Source: Daphnia pulex
Taxonomy: Eukaryota; Arthropoda; Branchiopoda; Diplostraca; Daphniidae
NCBI RefSeq assembly: GCF_021134715.1
Contig: NC_060021.1
Span: 6,728,501 to 6,792,500 of the forward strand
Length of the DNA: 64,000 nucleotides
Reading direction: 5' to 3'
Below the pieces are notes generated by a model that saw only the letters and a list, made by a program, of their open reading frames with translations, searched no databases and had not been told where the DNA came from. The position numbers and the translations under genes are program-made. Positions within the stretch are counted from its first letter, which is position 1. Every line of letters begins with the position of its first letter. Of the stretch, positions 12,345 to 25,657 are shown one piece after another.

Positions 12345-12594
12345 TTCATTTATGCGTAGAGAAAATCTGAAACACCAATAATAGTGATACACTGATACGA
12401 TTCAATAGAGCTAAATTCTTTTTGACGTTTAAACTAATGTAAACATTGCAAACAATAGGTATGTTATGTTTGTCACGGTCGCTAGGTGGCTACCAACGAT
12501 CAGCTGGTCCGCGGAATCGACAGGACCTTTTTGAGGAAGTTATTTTGTTGGTATTTTTTGTTCTTTTAATTCCTTCGGGATTTTAGAATTTAAA
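12345..12594. promoter_or_regulatory. Shared divergent promoter of PTER and NAA35
   Basis: Only 250 bp separate the two opposite start codons, so both 5' UTRs and both promoters must fit here. No TATA box is evident near either start. This compact TATA-less layout is typical of housekeeping head-to-head pairs. Transcription start sites cannot be fixed from sequence. Confidence 0.6.
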
Positions 12595-15500
12595 ATGGCC
12601 CGTCCTCCTGAAGTTGTATATTCTTGGACAGATATAACCAGTGATTTCAAAGCTTCAGTCAAAGGTAAATTGTGTACCACAACTTTGCCCATGTTGATCA
12701 GTCGTAAACCCTCACATGCTCTCTCTAGACTTGGAATTGGGAGAATTAGCCCATGATGACTTGTTTGGTTTGTTTGAAGCCATGTCTGCAATTGAGATGA
12801 TGGACCCCAAAATGGATGCTGGAATGCATCAGACTACCAATGGCACCAAAAAAATTCTCAGCTTTGATCAAGCTGTGAAAGCCGAGAAACTGGAACTGAA
12901 AAAAGTCAATCCCGAACAGTTTATAGGTACACAGACAATAATAATTTTTTTTTTAAATTATCTTTTGTTACCATAATTTTGTAAATAGGCATTGTTGATA
13001 ACAGTATAGCCTGCCTAGTCACATGGCTTGAAGGTCACTCATTAGCTCAAACAGTGTTTATTAATCTCTATGCACAACATCCTCAAAAGATTGAAGACCG
13101 AAATTTGAAGGCCTTCATAACCATTTTTCTCAAAGTAGTTGATCTCATCAAAGACTACATCAACCAGTGAGTGTCATCTTAGTGAATGAAAATTTTGTAG
13201 TAACAAAGGATTTTTCTATTTAGAGCATCAGTGTTTGAAGAGGAAGACTTTCAGCCTTTGGTTTATGGATTCAAACTAGCATCTGATGTTCCAGAAGCAA
13301 AAGCTTTAGCCTTAATCAAAGAAAGTGAAGAAGATTTGATGAAAGAAATTAAAAATTTTTCACCCTCAAGTTCATCAATTGAGGAATCCCAGGAAATGAA
13401 GGTACTCAGCCATTTATTATCAGTTTCAGATTATTATTGCAAATTTACCATTTCTATTATGTAGGAGATTAGCGCAGTCCATACCCGATTACGTTTCTTT
13501 CGGCATTTCTATCAACTGTTATTGAAATTTAATCGTCGAGAATCACCTAATGCAACTGTTAATGCCAACTCATTAATTGAAGACATCCTAAAATCTACCC
13601 ATGTTTGTCGCGAAGCCTTAAACTCATGTTTACAGACGATCTCTCTAGGCTCAGGATACGGTAATTATATTATATAAACTTACTTCGTCGTTTTCCCTTG
13701 GAATCCAATTTGTTACTTCTTTTGAACAGGAGCCGACGAAATTGAAATTATGGGATTTGAGCCTCAAGTTAACCAACGGCTCTTACCACCCACATTTCCA
13801 CGATATACCCAACTGCGTTCTCGAACTGATGCCATCAACAATTTAATCCAGTTAATGGACCGCTTGAAAGCAATGTGTAAAATCAAAGATCACACGAATT
13901 TCCATTCTGCTTTGGTAAATTATCTTTTAGACATTCTTTTCAAAAGGGAGTTTCCAACACAGTTATTCTTTGTTTAGGATTTTTTCTATAACATCGGCCG
14001 ACAGCGGCCACCACCTTGCGTGTTGTCCCGGTCATTGTTACAGCTTCTCTATATCCCGCTATGCAACCGAGTATTTGGTCAGCAACCCCTGACAGAAGTT
14101 CTTCAAGAAGCAGCCCGGATATTCATCGCACCACCTGCATTGACTGGCGGCTTGGGTTTGGTTGCTGGTACTCAGCAGCACAATCAGGTTCAAGAGTGTA
14201 TCGACCAGCTGTTCCAACAATGTGTTCGACCGATGGGCTCCTTGGTTCAAATTGCTGGCCATAATTTAGCTCGCCAACGGGATAAATTCGGACATATTTT
14301 GCAAGATCTAGCTGCTCTCCAGGAAGAAGTAATATTGCACTTTTCAACTTAAATGGGCTTTACCCAATAATTAATTGTGTTCCCCCTCTTGCAAGGCTGA
14401 CAAAGTGGATGCATATCTGCATACAATCTCCCTGCAGACGGACAGCGGGCGTTCTCACTTGGCCTGCCTCGGTACTTGGGTCCTTTTGCACACGCTACGG
14501 ACAATGATTCAGTATTTGTTCTCTGGATTCGAGCTCTCTCTGTACAGCGTCTACGAGTATCATTACATCTTTTGGTACGTATCGATCATAGTAGTAATCG
14601 GCCAAAGGGAAACTTCATTAGCGGCTCCGTGAGAGCTTGAGATTGATTTTTCCCGTTTATGGATGAGTTGTTAATTTATGTGTGTGGCTCATGCTGATAG
14701 TTTCGCTTTGGGGGGTTTTCCTTTCTTCATTTACACAACTTTTGTACAAAGTAGGAGGAGGATTATAAAGAAAGAGAGGCCAAACTAACGGTTTCCACAC
14801 ACACACCGCGGTTGAGTGCCCCCTGTCTAGTCATAAATATGGGATGAATGTTTCCGATGTTCCGGTCGAATCGTTTATTTTGGTTTTTTCGTATTCGTGT
14901 GCTAGGTATCTCTACGAATTTCTCTACGGATGGCTGATATCGGCTTACAACCGAGCCGATTCTTTTTTGACGGAGCATCAGTCGATGGCCGAATATCTGA
15001 AGAGCAAAGGCAAGGCGGCTAACGCTACCAACAAGAAAGGAGGTCAGAGTGGCAACGGCAAGAACAAGAAGAAGAAGGAACGTAGCGCTACCGCTCGACC
15101 CTACGCCAAGGAAATTGCCTATTGCCAAGCCGTCCAGTCTATGTGTGGGGGCTATTATAAGGTAAAGATGGCCAACTCACGGTCCATCGTCCCCGTTTCT
15201 TCCTTTTTGCCCAGCATTGTAAATCTACCCGCATGCCTTATAAGGAATGACATAACTCTTGCACTTATCCCTAAAGCTGCGGATGCTCCTTTTTTCTCCA
15301 TCAAATAAAAAAGAAAAAATCAGAGACAAACAAACAACACACGTAACATGGGTACAGTATACAGTTACGTGTACCCTATGCGTGACCCAGTCTGCTGTGG
15401 TGGTTATAATCTTTGGACTTTATTTTTGTTTGTTTCTTTGGCTGAGAGAAAAAGGTGAAGGTATCCCACTGTTTCTTGTGGGTGGTTTGGAAATATGGTA

Positions 15501-16200
15501 AAATTCCTTTCTCGAAATGTGAATATTACTGCGCTCTTTTTCAGGCGATGGTGGCCATGGATTTGGAGGGGAAGATTCGTCGCCCGCGGACCGAGTTTGA
15601 CGATGAGCGCGTCCGTTATGAGCACCGTTTTGCTGCACTGGGCCAAGTGTCAACGCCGCCACTCGTCCCATATGTGCAGTTCAAGGAAATGACTAAAGTA
15701 GGAAACCAGCATATGAAAGAAAGACTATATGCCCTTGACGAAAGACAAAAGATAATCATCTCAAACTGTTTCTAACGGATTTTCTGTCGTCCTCCGTGTG
15801 ATCGATTAACAGCTGGAGTTCAACGCCACCGACGAGAATGATAAAGCATCGCATGCGTCCAACCTCTACGCGACGGCTTGCAGGCATTTCCATCATGCGG
15901 CAACGATTCTGACGGCTTTAACCGGCCAATCCAATGATGAAAACGTACACGAACAGTTTCTTTTACGGTTTTCCTTACCGCCAACTCAAAAATGGGATAA
16001 CGCCATTACAATTTTTTCTTTGTCTTTTCTTTTTGTTTTCACGCGCGTTTCTACTTCAGGTGACATCGTTGATTCGTGTCTGTAAAACTAATTGCGTCGT
16101 CATGCGACTGCTGGCTGGTGGGCATCGCCGTGAAGGAGCGTCCGGGCCGCAGTTTGACTTTACAGTTCATCCGCACTTACCCATCGTCAAAGTCACCTAG
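12595..16200 (+). CDS. NAA35: N-alpha-acetyltransferase 35, NatC auxiliary subunit
   Basis: Twelve exons (12595-12664, 12729-12926, 12989-13166, 13224-13401, 13465-13660, 13730-13914, 13978-14328, 14396-14574, 14906-15161, 15545-15697, 15813-15944, 16060-16200) encode 738 aa, near the 725 aa of human NAA35 (yeast Mak10). NatC acetylates the N termini of proteins starting Met-hydrophobic, on ribosomes; this subunit is the large scaffold. Recognisable blocks are [50 protein letters not shown] and the C-terminal [10 protein letters not shown] Lys-rich stretch ([18 protein letters not shown]) in exon 9 is a probable lineage-specific loop. Introns of 331 bp (before exon 9) and 383 bp (before exon 10) hold only low-complexity sequence. 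The start codon [11 protein letters not shown] is the first in frame and begins the Mak10 domain. Confidence 0.95.
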
Positions 16201-18571
16201 TTCGAAGACAAGAATGGAGGACGAATTTTGATTGCAATGCGCAGAAGAAGAAGAAAAAGAAGCTCGACCGAACGACCCCCAGTCCCCCATATCGTTTTGA
16301 CATGCCTTCATGTGAAGTGGTACGTTATAATTCAGAATGCATCCGGTTAAAGAAATTAAAAGAAAAAAAAAACTTAAAGCAAAACGCAAACATTCAAACA
16401 AACAAAAATAAATGTTTTTTGTTGTTGATTGACAATGTTGACTAATCCGCCTTGTAAGCCGCCAATCAAGCGATGTGAAAATTGAGACACAATTTGAGTT
16501 GGTTGCATAGTGGAAGGAGAATGGAAGCTTCTGGGAAAGTGTCACGTCATTTTTCTTTGCAAACGAGACGGAGCTTTCTCTGTCCACAATGTCAATTTTT
16601 GGCTTTCCACTTTGCGGTGGCTAACGTCTTGCACAGCGTCCAATGTACCGTGGCCATTAGCGCGATATCAAGTCCAGTTTTGTAACAAGGTAGGACTAGA
16701 TCGAGTAAGAAGGAGACGAGCATCTGTTTTTTTTATCATCCTCTCTTGCTCTGCGGCCAATTATTATTAGATTGTTGTTTATTTGTAACTTTTCTTTCCT
16801 CGTGGGTGATTACTACACGAATTGTCCGAACAATTTTTTTTCTCTCTACACGTTTCGTACGTACGTACTACAAAACCTCATTTATGTGTCATTCGGCCCT
16901 TCGACTTTGCTCCGAAATTTTCTCCTTTTTTTTTTTATCCCCCCTCTCCCGAAGAAGGCGTCCCTCCACTTTGTTACTTTGGGGTTCATTGGCCTTCTCT
17001 CCTGCGATGCTGGGAGAAGATGTGGAGCGTCACGAAGCTGCCCCAGCCGCCCAAAAACTCCTCGCCCGACCGCTGAGGAACCAGGAGGGCCCGGTTTGTT
17101 GTTTCATTATTTCCTTCCTCGTTTACCTTCTTTTTTTCTTTTTCATTTGTTTTGTTTTGGGGTTTTCAAAGGAAAAGAAAGAGAGGGAAAAAAACAGGTT
17201 TTCTTAACATCGAGTTATTACTCTTTTTTTTTGTTTCTTCCTCCGTCCGTCTCTTTCTCTCTCTTCGTGTTTTTCTTGTTATAATCTTCTCACTTCAACT
17301 AGGGAGCCGGTACCGGTGTTTACCGACAGAACGGCTTTTTACCTTCACCCCTGGAGGAAGAGGACAATGGCCCTTTCTCGCGTTTTTTTATTCATTTCAT
17401 TTTTTATATTTCTAATTTGGTTTTCATGTCTTCAAGTTATTTGTTGCATGATGGTTCTGATAAGTTTTCCTCTTTTCTCCTTTTTTTTTTATGACATTAG
17501 AGAACTCGAATTACTTGCGCCCAGTCGAATCTTCTCTCTATTTATCTATCAACGATCCCTCAATTAAAGTAGGTCACTGGAACTGGAAAAAACCGAAAGA
17601 TATGTGTCGTCCAAATGCAATCTCTCGTGTTTACCTGTTTACCTGTTTACTTTGCGCAAGTCTCGGGTTTCTTCGTCAGTTTTCCTTTTCAGTTTTGATG
17701 TGACTTTTTTTTTTTAAATCTATTTAAGGTATAACTAGATAAACAAACGACCGCTGTGTAGAGGAAAGGTGAAGGAAGGAAGAAATGGAACGCAGAGGGT
17801 CGGGGCGGCCGGCCAGCCCTGCCTAGGGTAAATGTTTATGTTTATCTTTTTACTGACCAAAAAAGTTAGCACTGTTAAAAGCGGAGCCCAAATCGATTTG
17901 TGGCCGAATGATATCATCACCTTGTTTCCCACCGAGGGCATTCTGTCGTCACGCCGGTTATTCATTCCAATTTTTTCACGTTTCAGGTCCTGATTACACG
18001 GGATTATTCGGTCACATTTACTACAGTATATAGCCAGGCCCCGTTCGGTTATAAGTTAATCGTTAACGTCATTTCTCGGGTGTTATTCTTAGCTTATAAA
18101 GTTGCTCTTCCGTGGCCCGGCGCGTCTTGTGCGCTGCGTGTGTGGGTTGGTTCGAGATGAGGAGGAACCAGCGCGCGGAGAATCGCCGGGCCATGACCGA
18201 TGGAAGCCTCATGTGCGTGAGGCCATCGATGCGGTGGTGTTCTAGTCACCGCTGTCTACCACCAAAGCCACCGCCGCCTCCTCCTCTTTTTCCTCCCGCC
18301 TCCCTCTTTGTTCCTCCCTCCTTTTTTTTTACTCCTCCTTCTCCCGCTCACGGGGTAGTAAGTTTGCTAACCTTCATCTAGGCCAGTAGGTAACCCACAT
18401 CAAAGCTCATCCATATAGGAGACGCAGCCAATGCGCCAAGACAGTCAGTCTTCCACTCAGCTCTGAACGGAGCACACATTGCAACGGGCGCTACTCCCGA
18501 TTCGAATGTGCTGTGACTGTTGAACGTCATCCTCCATCAGATCGGCGGCACGAGTTGCGTGAAGTTGCAAA
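16201..18571. other. Intergenic interval between NAA35 and the chitin deacetylase
   Basis: The first part holds the NAA35 3' UTR (AATAAA near 16406). The rest is C/T-rich low-complexity sequence with long T runs (about 16.8-17.5 kb) and a three-copy GTTTACCT motif at 17629-17650. A TCAGTC initiator-like site near 18444 may be the start of the downstream transcript. Several open frames of 60-170 codons cross it, but they are T-rich, mutually overlapping and lack protein-like composition. Confidence 0.45.
17629..17650. promoter_or_regulatory. Three spaced forkhead-like core motifs
   Basis: GTTTAC (forkhead core GTAAAC on the other strand) occurs three times at exactly 8-bp spacing, about 0.9 kb upstream of the chitin deacetylase start codon. 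It may be a functional cluster or simply an 8-bp microsatellite. Confidence 0.3.
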
Positions 18572-21064
18572 ATGGTGTCCACTGCGTGGTCCGTTGTGGT
18601 TCTAGTTGCAATTCTTCTTCAGCTCACCTGTAAGTAGTGGCTACATTTCATTCATTATTTTGGGTTTTTTTAAAATTTCATTTGGATTTGTTTGGGTTGC
18701 AACTTGTGGAATTTGATTTTAATTGACGTGACAAAATGAATTGAAGGGTCCTCACCTGTGCCGGACGAGAACCATCCACTGTTGCGCAATAAGCGCCAGG
18801 TACGCAACGGCATCCGGTGTATGAACAATGGCAAATTCTACCGAAATCCAGATCGGGAAAAGGCGAAAATGTGGTCGACGGGTGAATGCGCAAAGTACTA
18901 CCTTTGCATAGGTAATTATCAAAATCCACAATTTAGTTTTCACCGATTTTTCTTTTTCTTTTCTTTTTTACAACTGTACAACTCACGAATCTTTTCATTT
19001 TTTAATGAATAGAAAACGAAGTATTTGAATTCAAGTGCTCGACGGGTTTGCTGTTCGATATCGTCCGGCAAATTTGCGATTTTAAGGCGAAAGTCGACAA
19101 TTGCGACGTCAACACAGGTTTGTCCGCTTTCCAATCGTTTCTTGTTTTGAAATTTTTTGGCGTTGGTAGGAAATGAAGTCGTTGGTCAGGAATTGAAACT
19201 TCTTCTCCTTAAATTTCTTTTGTGAACTTGCAGAAGCCGCCTTGCCTAAACCACTTCTCAACACTCCGGAACCCATCTGCCCGGTCAATGAGCTGGCCTG
19301 CGCTGACGGGACTTGTCTGAACAGCGACCTATTTTGCGACGGACATGCCGACTGCGTGGATGGTAGCGACGAAGGATGGTGCGGTTAGTCGGACGGTTGT
19401 GATGGGTGATTAGTCATGGAACATTTCTCTCTAATGTCTTTTCTTTTGGTTTATTTTTATCATCCATTCAGACGCGGACAATGATCCGAATGCGGCCGGG
19501 CGCTGCGACTACGCCAACTGCACTTTGCCCAACTGCTTCTGCAGTGTCGACGGAACACTCATTCCAGGCAATCTCGAAGCCAATCAAGTACGTAGCGGTA
19601 GAGACTCAATTTCTTGGGAATCTCCAGTTCTTGACGTTTTGATTTATTTGTGTGAACTAGGTCCCGCAAATGGTCACCATCACGTTCGACGACGCGGTTA
19701 ACGGCGAGAACTGGGATTTATATCTCAACAAACTTTTCATCCCCGAGCGGTAAGTTCAGTCACCTCGTTGTAACGGAGAACAGATTTTGATGGTTTCGTT
19801 CTTCAACAGTAAAAATCCTAACGGCTGTCCCATCCACGCCACGTTCTACATCAGTCACGAATACAACAACTACCAGCATGTTCAGAAATTGTGGAACGCC
19901 GGACACGAAATTGCAGCCCACTCGATTACGTGAGTTTCAGGCATCAATCATAATTAATAAGGGAGGGGAAAAAAGACGACTGAATTTTAATCTTAATTAT
20001 TTGTTCATTTGCTAATCATAGTCACCGACAACCAGAGAATTGGTGGTCGACCAACGCCACTATTGAGGACTGGTTTGATGAGATGGTCGGCCAGGCCAAC
20101 ATCATCAACCGATTCGCTGGAGTTCACATGGAGGATATCCGCGGAATCCGCGTTCCATTTTTGCGAGTCGGCTGGAACCGCCAGTTTCTCATGATGAAAG
20201 AATTTGGCTTCGTGTACGACGCCAGTATGGCGGCTCCTCTCAGCGATCCGCCCCTGTGGCCCTACACGCTCGACTACAAGATGCCGCACGGCTGTGTCGG
20301 CACCGGACAGCGCTGCCCCAGCCGCAGTTTTCCGGGTATTTGGGAAATGGTCCTCAACCAATTGGAAGTCGAGGTTTGTGCATTTCAACATATTGGCACA
20401 GCTCCCTTCTGGCGTTGACACAAATTTGTTTGTTTTTGTTTTGTTTCATTTTTAAATGATGACTAGGAGTACTCGTGCGCTATGGTGGATTCTTGTCCGT
20501 CTCACGGGTCGGAAGATGAAGTCTACGAAATGCTGATGCACAATTTCAAGCGCCATTACAACACGAACCGCGCTCCTTTCGGTCTCTACTTCCACACGAT
20601 TTGGTTCAAAAAGCGAATTAACTTGCGCGCCTTCCAGGTAACGCCACCTAGCGGTAGTTGAGCTCAATGCGTCCCGTGTTTTTAAAATTCGATCTCTTCT
20701 CGATGCAGCGATTCCTCGAGGAAATGATCCGCATGCCGGATGTCTGGGTCGTTAATAATTGGGAGGCCATCCAGTGGATGCAGAGGCCGACGCCAATCAA
20801 CGCGCTGAGTCAATTCGATCCCTGGAAATGCAAGCCAACGGTTCGTAGCTTTTTGCTCTCCTGTTCTTAATTCCAGCTTTTCTAATTCAAACAATATTTT
20901 GTCGGAACTCGTGTTAGGTCCCGCCTGAAGACAAAGCCTGCAACATTGGCCGTGCCTGCAAATTGCAATCGCGTGCGCTAAGAGGCGATCGCTATCTCCA
21001 CACTTGCACCGAATGCCCCCAAGTTTACCCTTGGATCAAGAACGAATTCGGTTTGGATATTTAA
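18572..21064 (+). CDS. Chitin deacetylase with chitin-binding and LDLa domains (CDA3-like)
   Basis: Eleven exons (18572-18629, 18747-18911, 19013-19117, 19234-19383, 19472-19587, 19661-19749, 19810-19929, 20022-20373, 20467-20637, 20709-20840, 20918-21064) encode a 534-aa secreted enzyme that converts chitin N-acetylglucosamine to glucosamine. Domain order: signal peptide ([19 protein letters not shown]), a dibasic NKRQ site, a peritrophin-A/CBM14 chitin-binding domain (about 40-105), an LDL-receptor class A domain ([13 protein letters not shown]...DGSDEGWC, about 125-160) and a NodB-type polysaccharide deacetylase domain from about 200. Catalytic residues are present: TFDD (Asp 208-209) and HSITH (about 265-269). 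It should therefore be active in cuticle or peritrophic matrix. The blocks [19 protein letters not shown] and [10 protein letters not shown], together with an LDLa, point to the CDA3 group rather than serpentine/vermiform; this grouping is from memory of the family. Confidence 0.93.
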
Positions 21065-24000
21065 GCGACGACTCTGCGAATCGTTCCTTTGGTATCCTTG
21101 TCCAGCAAACTTGCTCCTACGCGGCAGTTTGCAAATTATTTCTTTTCCTTCCATAGTCATTAATGAAACCATTTTATTAAATTTTTTTTTGGGAGCGACG
21201 GGTGATTGATAACCCCCCCACAAGTCATCAGACCATCTATTCCTCCCACGATTATTCATATCCATCCTTTTTATCAAAATCGCCAGTATTTATTTACGGA
21301 CGGTGCAGGTTCGCCGATCCAGTCCTATTCAACAAGATTTGATTTCCTATTTTCTTCTCCGTTGACAGAGCGCCGAGGTTTTCTCATGGCACGTTGATTG
21401 ACACGTTCCAGTACTTTTCGTGCGCGATCGTTGACGGATCAATGACATTTTTCCCAAAAAAACAAACTGACTAAGAGACATTTATTTATTACTCTCGACG
21501 TATGACTAGACTCGACTCGACTGTTTTGACTGTTTGACGAATTTTAAACTTTTTCTTGGTTTTCCAGTTTTACCCACATACCCCCCACTGTATTTACTGC
21601 CATTTGACTAACCGACTGGCTTTGCGTTTATCCCAATTGACTTTACGATTGAAGGGAAGACATCATCGTTGCTTGTTTAAAAATTTCCCTTCTCCGTTTT
21701 CCAGAGGAGAGTGGGCTTGCAGCATGACTGGGTTGGCACTTCCTTCTCTTTCTCAAGCGAGACTTGGTTTTATTTTTGTTTTCATTTCTGAATTTCATTC
21801 GGGTGAAACGAGGATAACTTTGTTATTTGACCATGAGAACTCGACCGAAAGACTTTTGACGTTTTGGGCGTGACGAAGCGACGCTTTTAATTCATGACAT
21901 TTTGACTGAGAACCGAATCTAAAATGGAACACTGACCGACAGTTCATTCCCCCTACAACAACACAATGTGTCCGGATCACGGGGATGTTTGACTATCTGA
22001 CAATTGACTTGACGCTCGCCGTGACGTTTCACTCTTTTCACTGGTACCTGACGGAATACTCTACGCTGGCCGTTTTTCTTCATTCAAAACGACGACGCAA
22101 ACAAATATTCGTGACTATTAAAAAAAGACTGACTTTGACGACACCGAAACCCACCCAAACATTCCCGACTAATAACGTGACTGACTGACTGACTGACTTA
22201 TAATCTTGACTGGACATACTCTGAACGAAACTGGGTGACAGGTTCCTAATTTTCAGACGATCTTTTACTTGGACCAAAAGACCTTTGACTGACTTACCAA
22301 GACGTGACTGTGACTATCTAGACTGACGACTTTGCGACCCTTTTGACTGAAAAATAAACGCGACCGATCGTATAACTCTGACCGGATGACTAGCGAGTTG
22401 TAACATCTCGACGATGCGACTCTTTCGGAACGACACCCACCGCTTGTCTGCTTCACATGTTTTATTGACTTTGACTTGACTTGCACTTCTAAATGAATTA
22501 AGACAAAAAAAAAACCATGACAAAAAAACAAACAAAAAAAAAAAGACTGTGACAAATATCTCCATCGTATATATTGACGTTTGAATACAAATATTTACTT
22601 TCCCCCCATCAATTTTGGACTTACGAATGACTTTCGACTTACGACGCGACTCAAACTTAACTTATCACGAGATTTCTGGATGTTTTTCGACTTGTTTGAC
22701 GTGAAGATCTAGGCCAAGACGGAGGTGAACTACATGATAATGCTGAGACCGGGGGCCATCAAATTTACCGTAACCCGACGCCCGACTTGCCTCAAAGGCA
22801 CTAACCCAGACTTGGAGAACAATTTACAAACAAAAAATAACTGATTGCGCACAGCAGCCTGCAACTGAATGCACCAAAAGTTCTTTTTTGGCTTGTGAAC
22901 TTTGACGCTATAATTACGGTTGTGTCTTTTGCCTGGGCCACAGCCAATTAACAAAAAAATATCCTGACATACTTAACAATGCCAACTGCGTAGAATGATT
23001 GCCCGAGGTAAATGATCCTGCATTCCTCCGTGCCCGGGTCGTCAGACTCGTTATTATGCTCTTTACGTTTGATGAGAATTTACAACCCATTCGCAATCCC
23101 AAAGTTTCTTTTGTTAACCGAAACTATTGTGTTGTTTTGAAAAGTCGCAAAAATACTGAAAGAATGACTGGTCTGAAAACCATTTTTATGTCTTGGCTCT
23201 TGCTGTATTTCCTTGACTTTGGCAGAGGATGTTGATTGACTTAAAATCTCTCGATGGTACGAACATATGCTCATCTCTCGTTATTTGTTTTTTATTATTT
23301 TTTAAATCCAAAGGTATAATTTCTGTGCTTGCAGGTATATGTGAAACATAAACCGGGATCAACAATCCCGGAAACGAGCTATACACAAGCGGTATTAGAA
23401 AGAAAAAAAGAAAAAAAACTTTCCCATTGAAAAAGAATTGAGAAATGCTCGATAGGGTAACGCAATACTTTTTTTCTTAGTATAAGCCCTGCTGTTTCTC
23501 TCTTATATTTTTTATCTCTTTCCCCCCCGAAAAAAAAACATTAGGTGATGGAAGTCTAGAGAAGAGCCCAAGAAAAGACTAACAATGTGACACGGTTGTC
23601 GAAGAGGACCTTGAACCTTATTATATTCCAGCAGTAGAGAGACGAAGCAGTGGAAAGTGCGACGGATTTTTTTGAGGTAGGATAGCGGGGGTTTTCCTTT
23701 TTTTAATTTATTTTCTCTACTAGCTTCCTTGATGATGGTCTCATCTCTGCTTCTTTTTTTGGGTCCGAAGGTATGAGACCCTAACCTAACGGGACCTCAA
23801 AACAGGAGGGGGCTTGAAAAGCGAGTTGGGGGGGAAGACAACAACGCAGAGCAGGGATCCTTTCAGGTGGAATGCAATTCACAGTGTTGTAAGTATGCTT
23901 TGCTTTGCTCTCTCTCTCTCTCTCTTCTCTTTTCTGTCTTATAAGGGAAAATGAAGGTGGGCGAGTGAGAAAGATGTGGGAAGGTAGGCTGCGTCTATCC

Positions 24001-25657
24001 GCCGTCCCCATCATCATACCGTTCATAACACCGTTAGTTCTCATCTCCGACTGGCCTTTACCAGATTGCCTTGTTTGAAATAGAACAGCCTGGAAGAATC
24101 TTCTTTCACATCTCCCAGCTTCAAATTGCCATCTGCTGATTGGCATTTTGGTTTGGTGGTCCTTAGCTTTTTGTTTTCCCAATTAGAAAAGTTTGAATGT
24201 CTCGCCAGCAACCAGCAGAATGCGCGTGTCTGTAGATATAGAGTTCCGGACGATGCCGGAAGAGATTGTGTGGCGACTTCCTGATTCAGTTGCGTCTTCT
24301 AACTCTTAAGTTTTTTTTCGGCTGGGAAAAGCATCTTTTTAAAAGTCTGCCCATTTTTTTGTTTCTTTTTCGCACCTGTTCTGCAGCTGCCGGTAGAGAA
24401 TTATCCGTGATACGTTATCAGATGATTATAAAGACCCGGTGCAGCAGGGGGCTTCCTTCTTCGCCAAACCCACGCTCACGAGAAAACAAACAAAAAACAA
24501 CCAAAACGTATAGTCGATGAAAAAAGAATCTGAAACGGTAAAACTATAAGTGGGATGTTTTGTTCTCTTCTGTCCCAGATAGGAGGCCCCTGAAATTAAA
24601 TTTAGAGCTTAAGAAAAAAAAACAAAAAAAAACGGGGTATGCATTCAAGTTGTGTGAACGGACAGTTCTTAATTGAGTTGGCCAGCAGAGAATCATTTGC
24701 AACTTGTGAAATTCTCCTCTAAAGATTTTTAAGGTACAATTTGTTGGCTGGAAGAAAATGATGAGAGCTTATAGCCAGTCTGCGACGAGTTTGTCATGGC
24801 GCCGAGTGTAGCAGCCCAACACCACCTCCTCTTCTGTGGTGCACACATTTACCTGTGTGTGTCCAAACTCTACCTGCGAGTAGGAAGGCGAAAACGAGTG
24901 CGAGAGAGAGAGAGTGGGTAAAGAGTCGAGAAAGAGAAGAGCATTCCTCCGTTGCCTCCTCTTTGGAAGATTGTCAGTTGTGGGAGGAGTTAAATCGATG
25001 AGGTGAACTAACGGGTCGGGATGTTTCAGTTCAGCAGACTTCTCCAGAGTTATTGCACACGTTTCTTTCGTTTGGATCAAACACATTTCCCCTCGACGAC
25101 GGTATAGGCGACGACTACGGGTCCTTTGGCGCACCAAAAATCCAGCACACACACACACACACGGTACAACGGGCGCTCACCATCGTCCAGTCGACTTTGA
25201 AATTCACTTGAAGACGAGCGCACTTTCACACGAGTCGCTCCAGTCGTCTTCTCTCGTTCGTGCCGATCGTGACGTTCTTCCAACTATTCCTCCGCTCGGC
25301 TTTGATTATCGATTGGTTTAGATTCACAGTCCGGCCATCGTTTTGCTAAACAGAAAAAAAATGTGCTAAGGGAAATAGTTGAGGACTGGCATCAACTTTT
25401 TTTTCGTTTTGAAATTCTTCTCTCTCTCCCCACCACCAAAAAATTGACGTCAAGTTGCACATTCGTGAATCGTGACGTTCGTGAACTCCTTCGTTCTTCC
25501 AGTGCGTTTTTTTGTTTCGTTTGTTTTCTTCACTCCCGGTTGCCTTCAGTTGGACGCATTGAAATCCCGCCGCTGGGTAGAAGAAGAAGAAGAAGAAGAA
25601 AAAGACAAAGTTGTTTTTTTGTAATAAAGTCGAATCAACTTCTTCACGATCATCATC
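21065..25657. other. Gene-poor interval between chitin deacetylase and masquerade
   Basis: The first 1.5 kb (about 21.38-22.73 kb) is strikingly rich in TGAC/GACT on the + strand and may be a long 3' UTR or degenerate repeat. From 22.7 to 25.6 kb the sequence is ordinary AT-rich and T/C-rich DNA with short microsatellites: (TC)n near 23908, (GA)n near 24905, (CA)n at 25144-25162 and (GAA)n at 25578-25601. The last few hundred bases are probably promoter and 5' UTR of the masquerade gene. Open frames here lack protein-like composition. Confidence 0.45.

Noticed and set aside
16746-17284. Overlapping 153- and 170-codon open frames upstream of the chitin deacetylase
   Set aside because: T/C-rich low-complexity sequence with two equally long frames and Phe/Leu/Ser-biased translation; no homology recognised.
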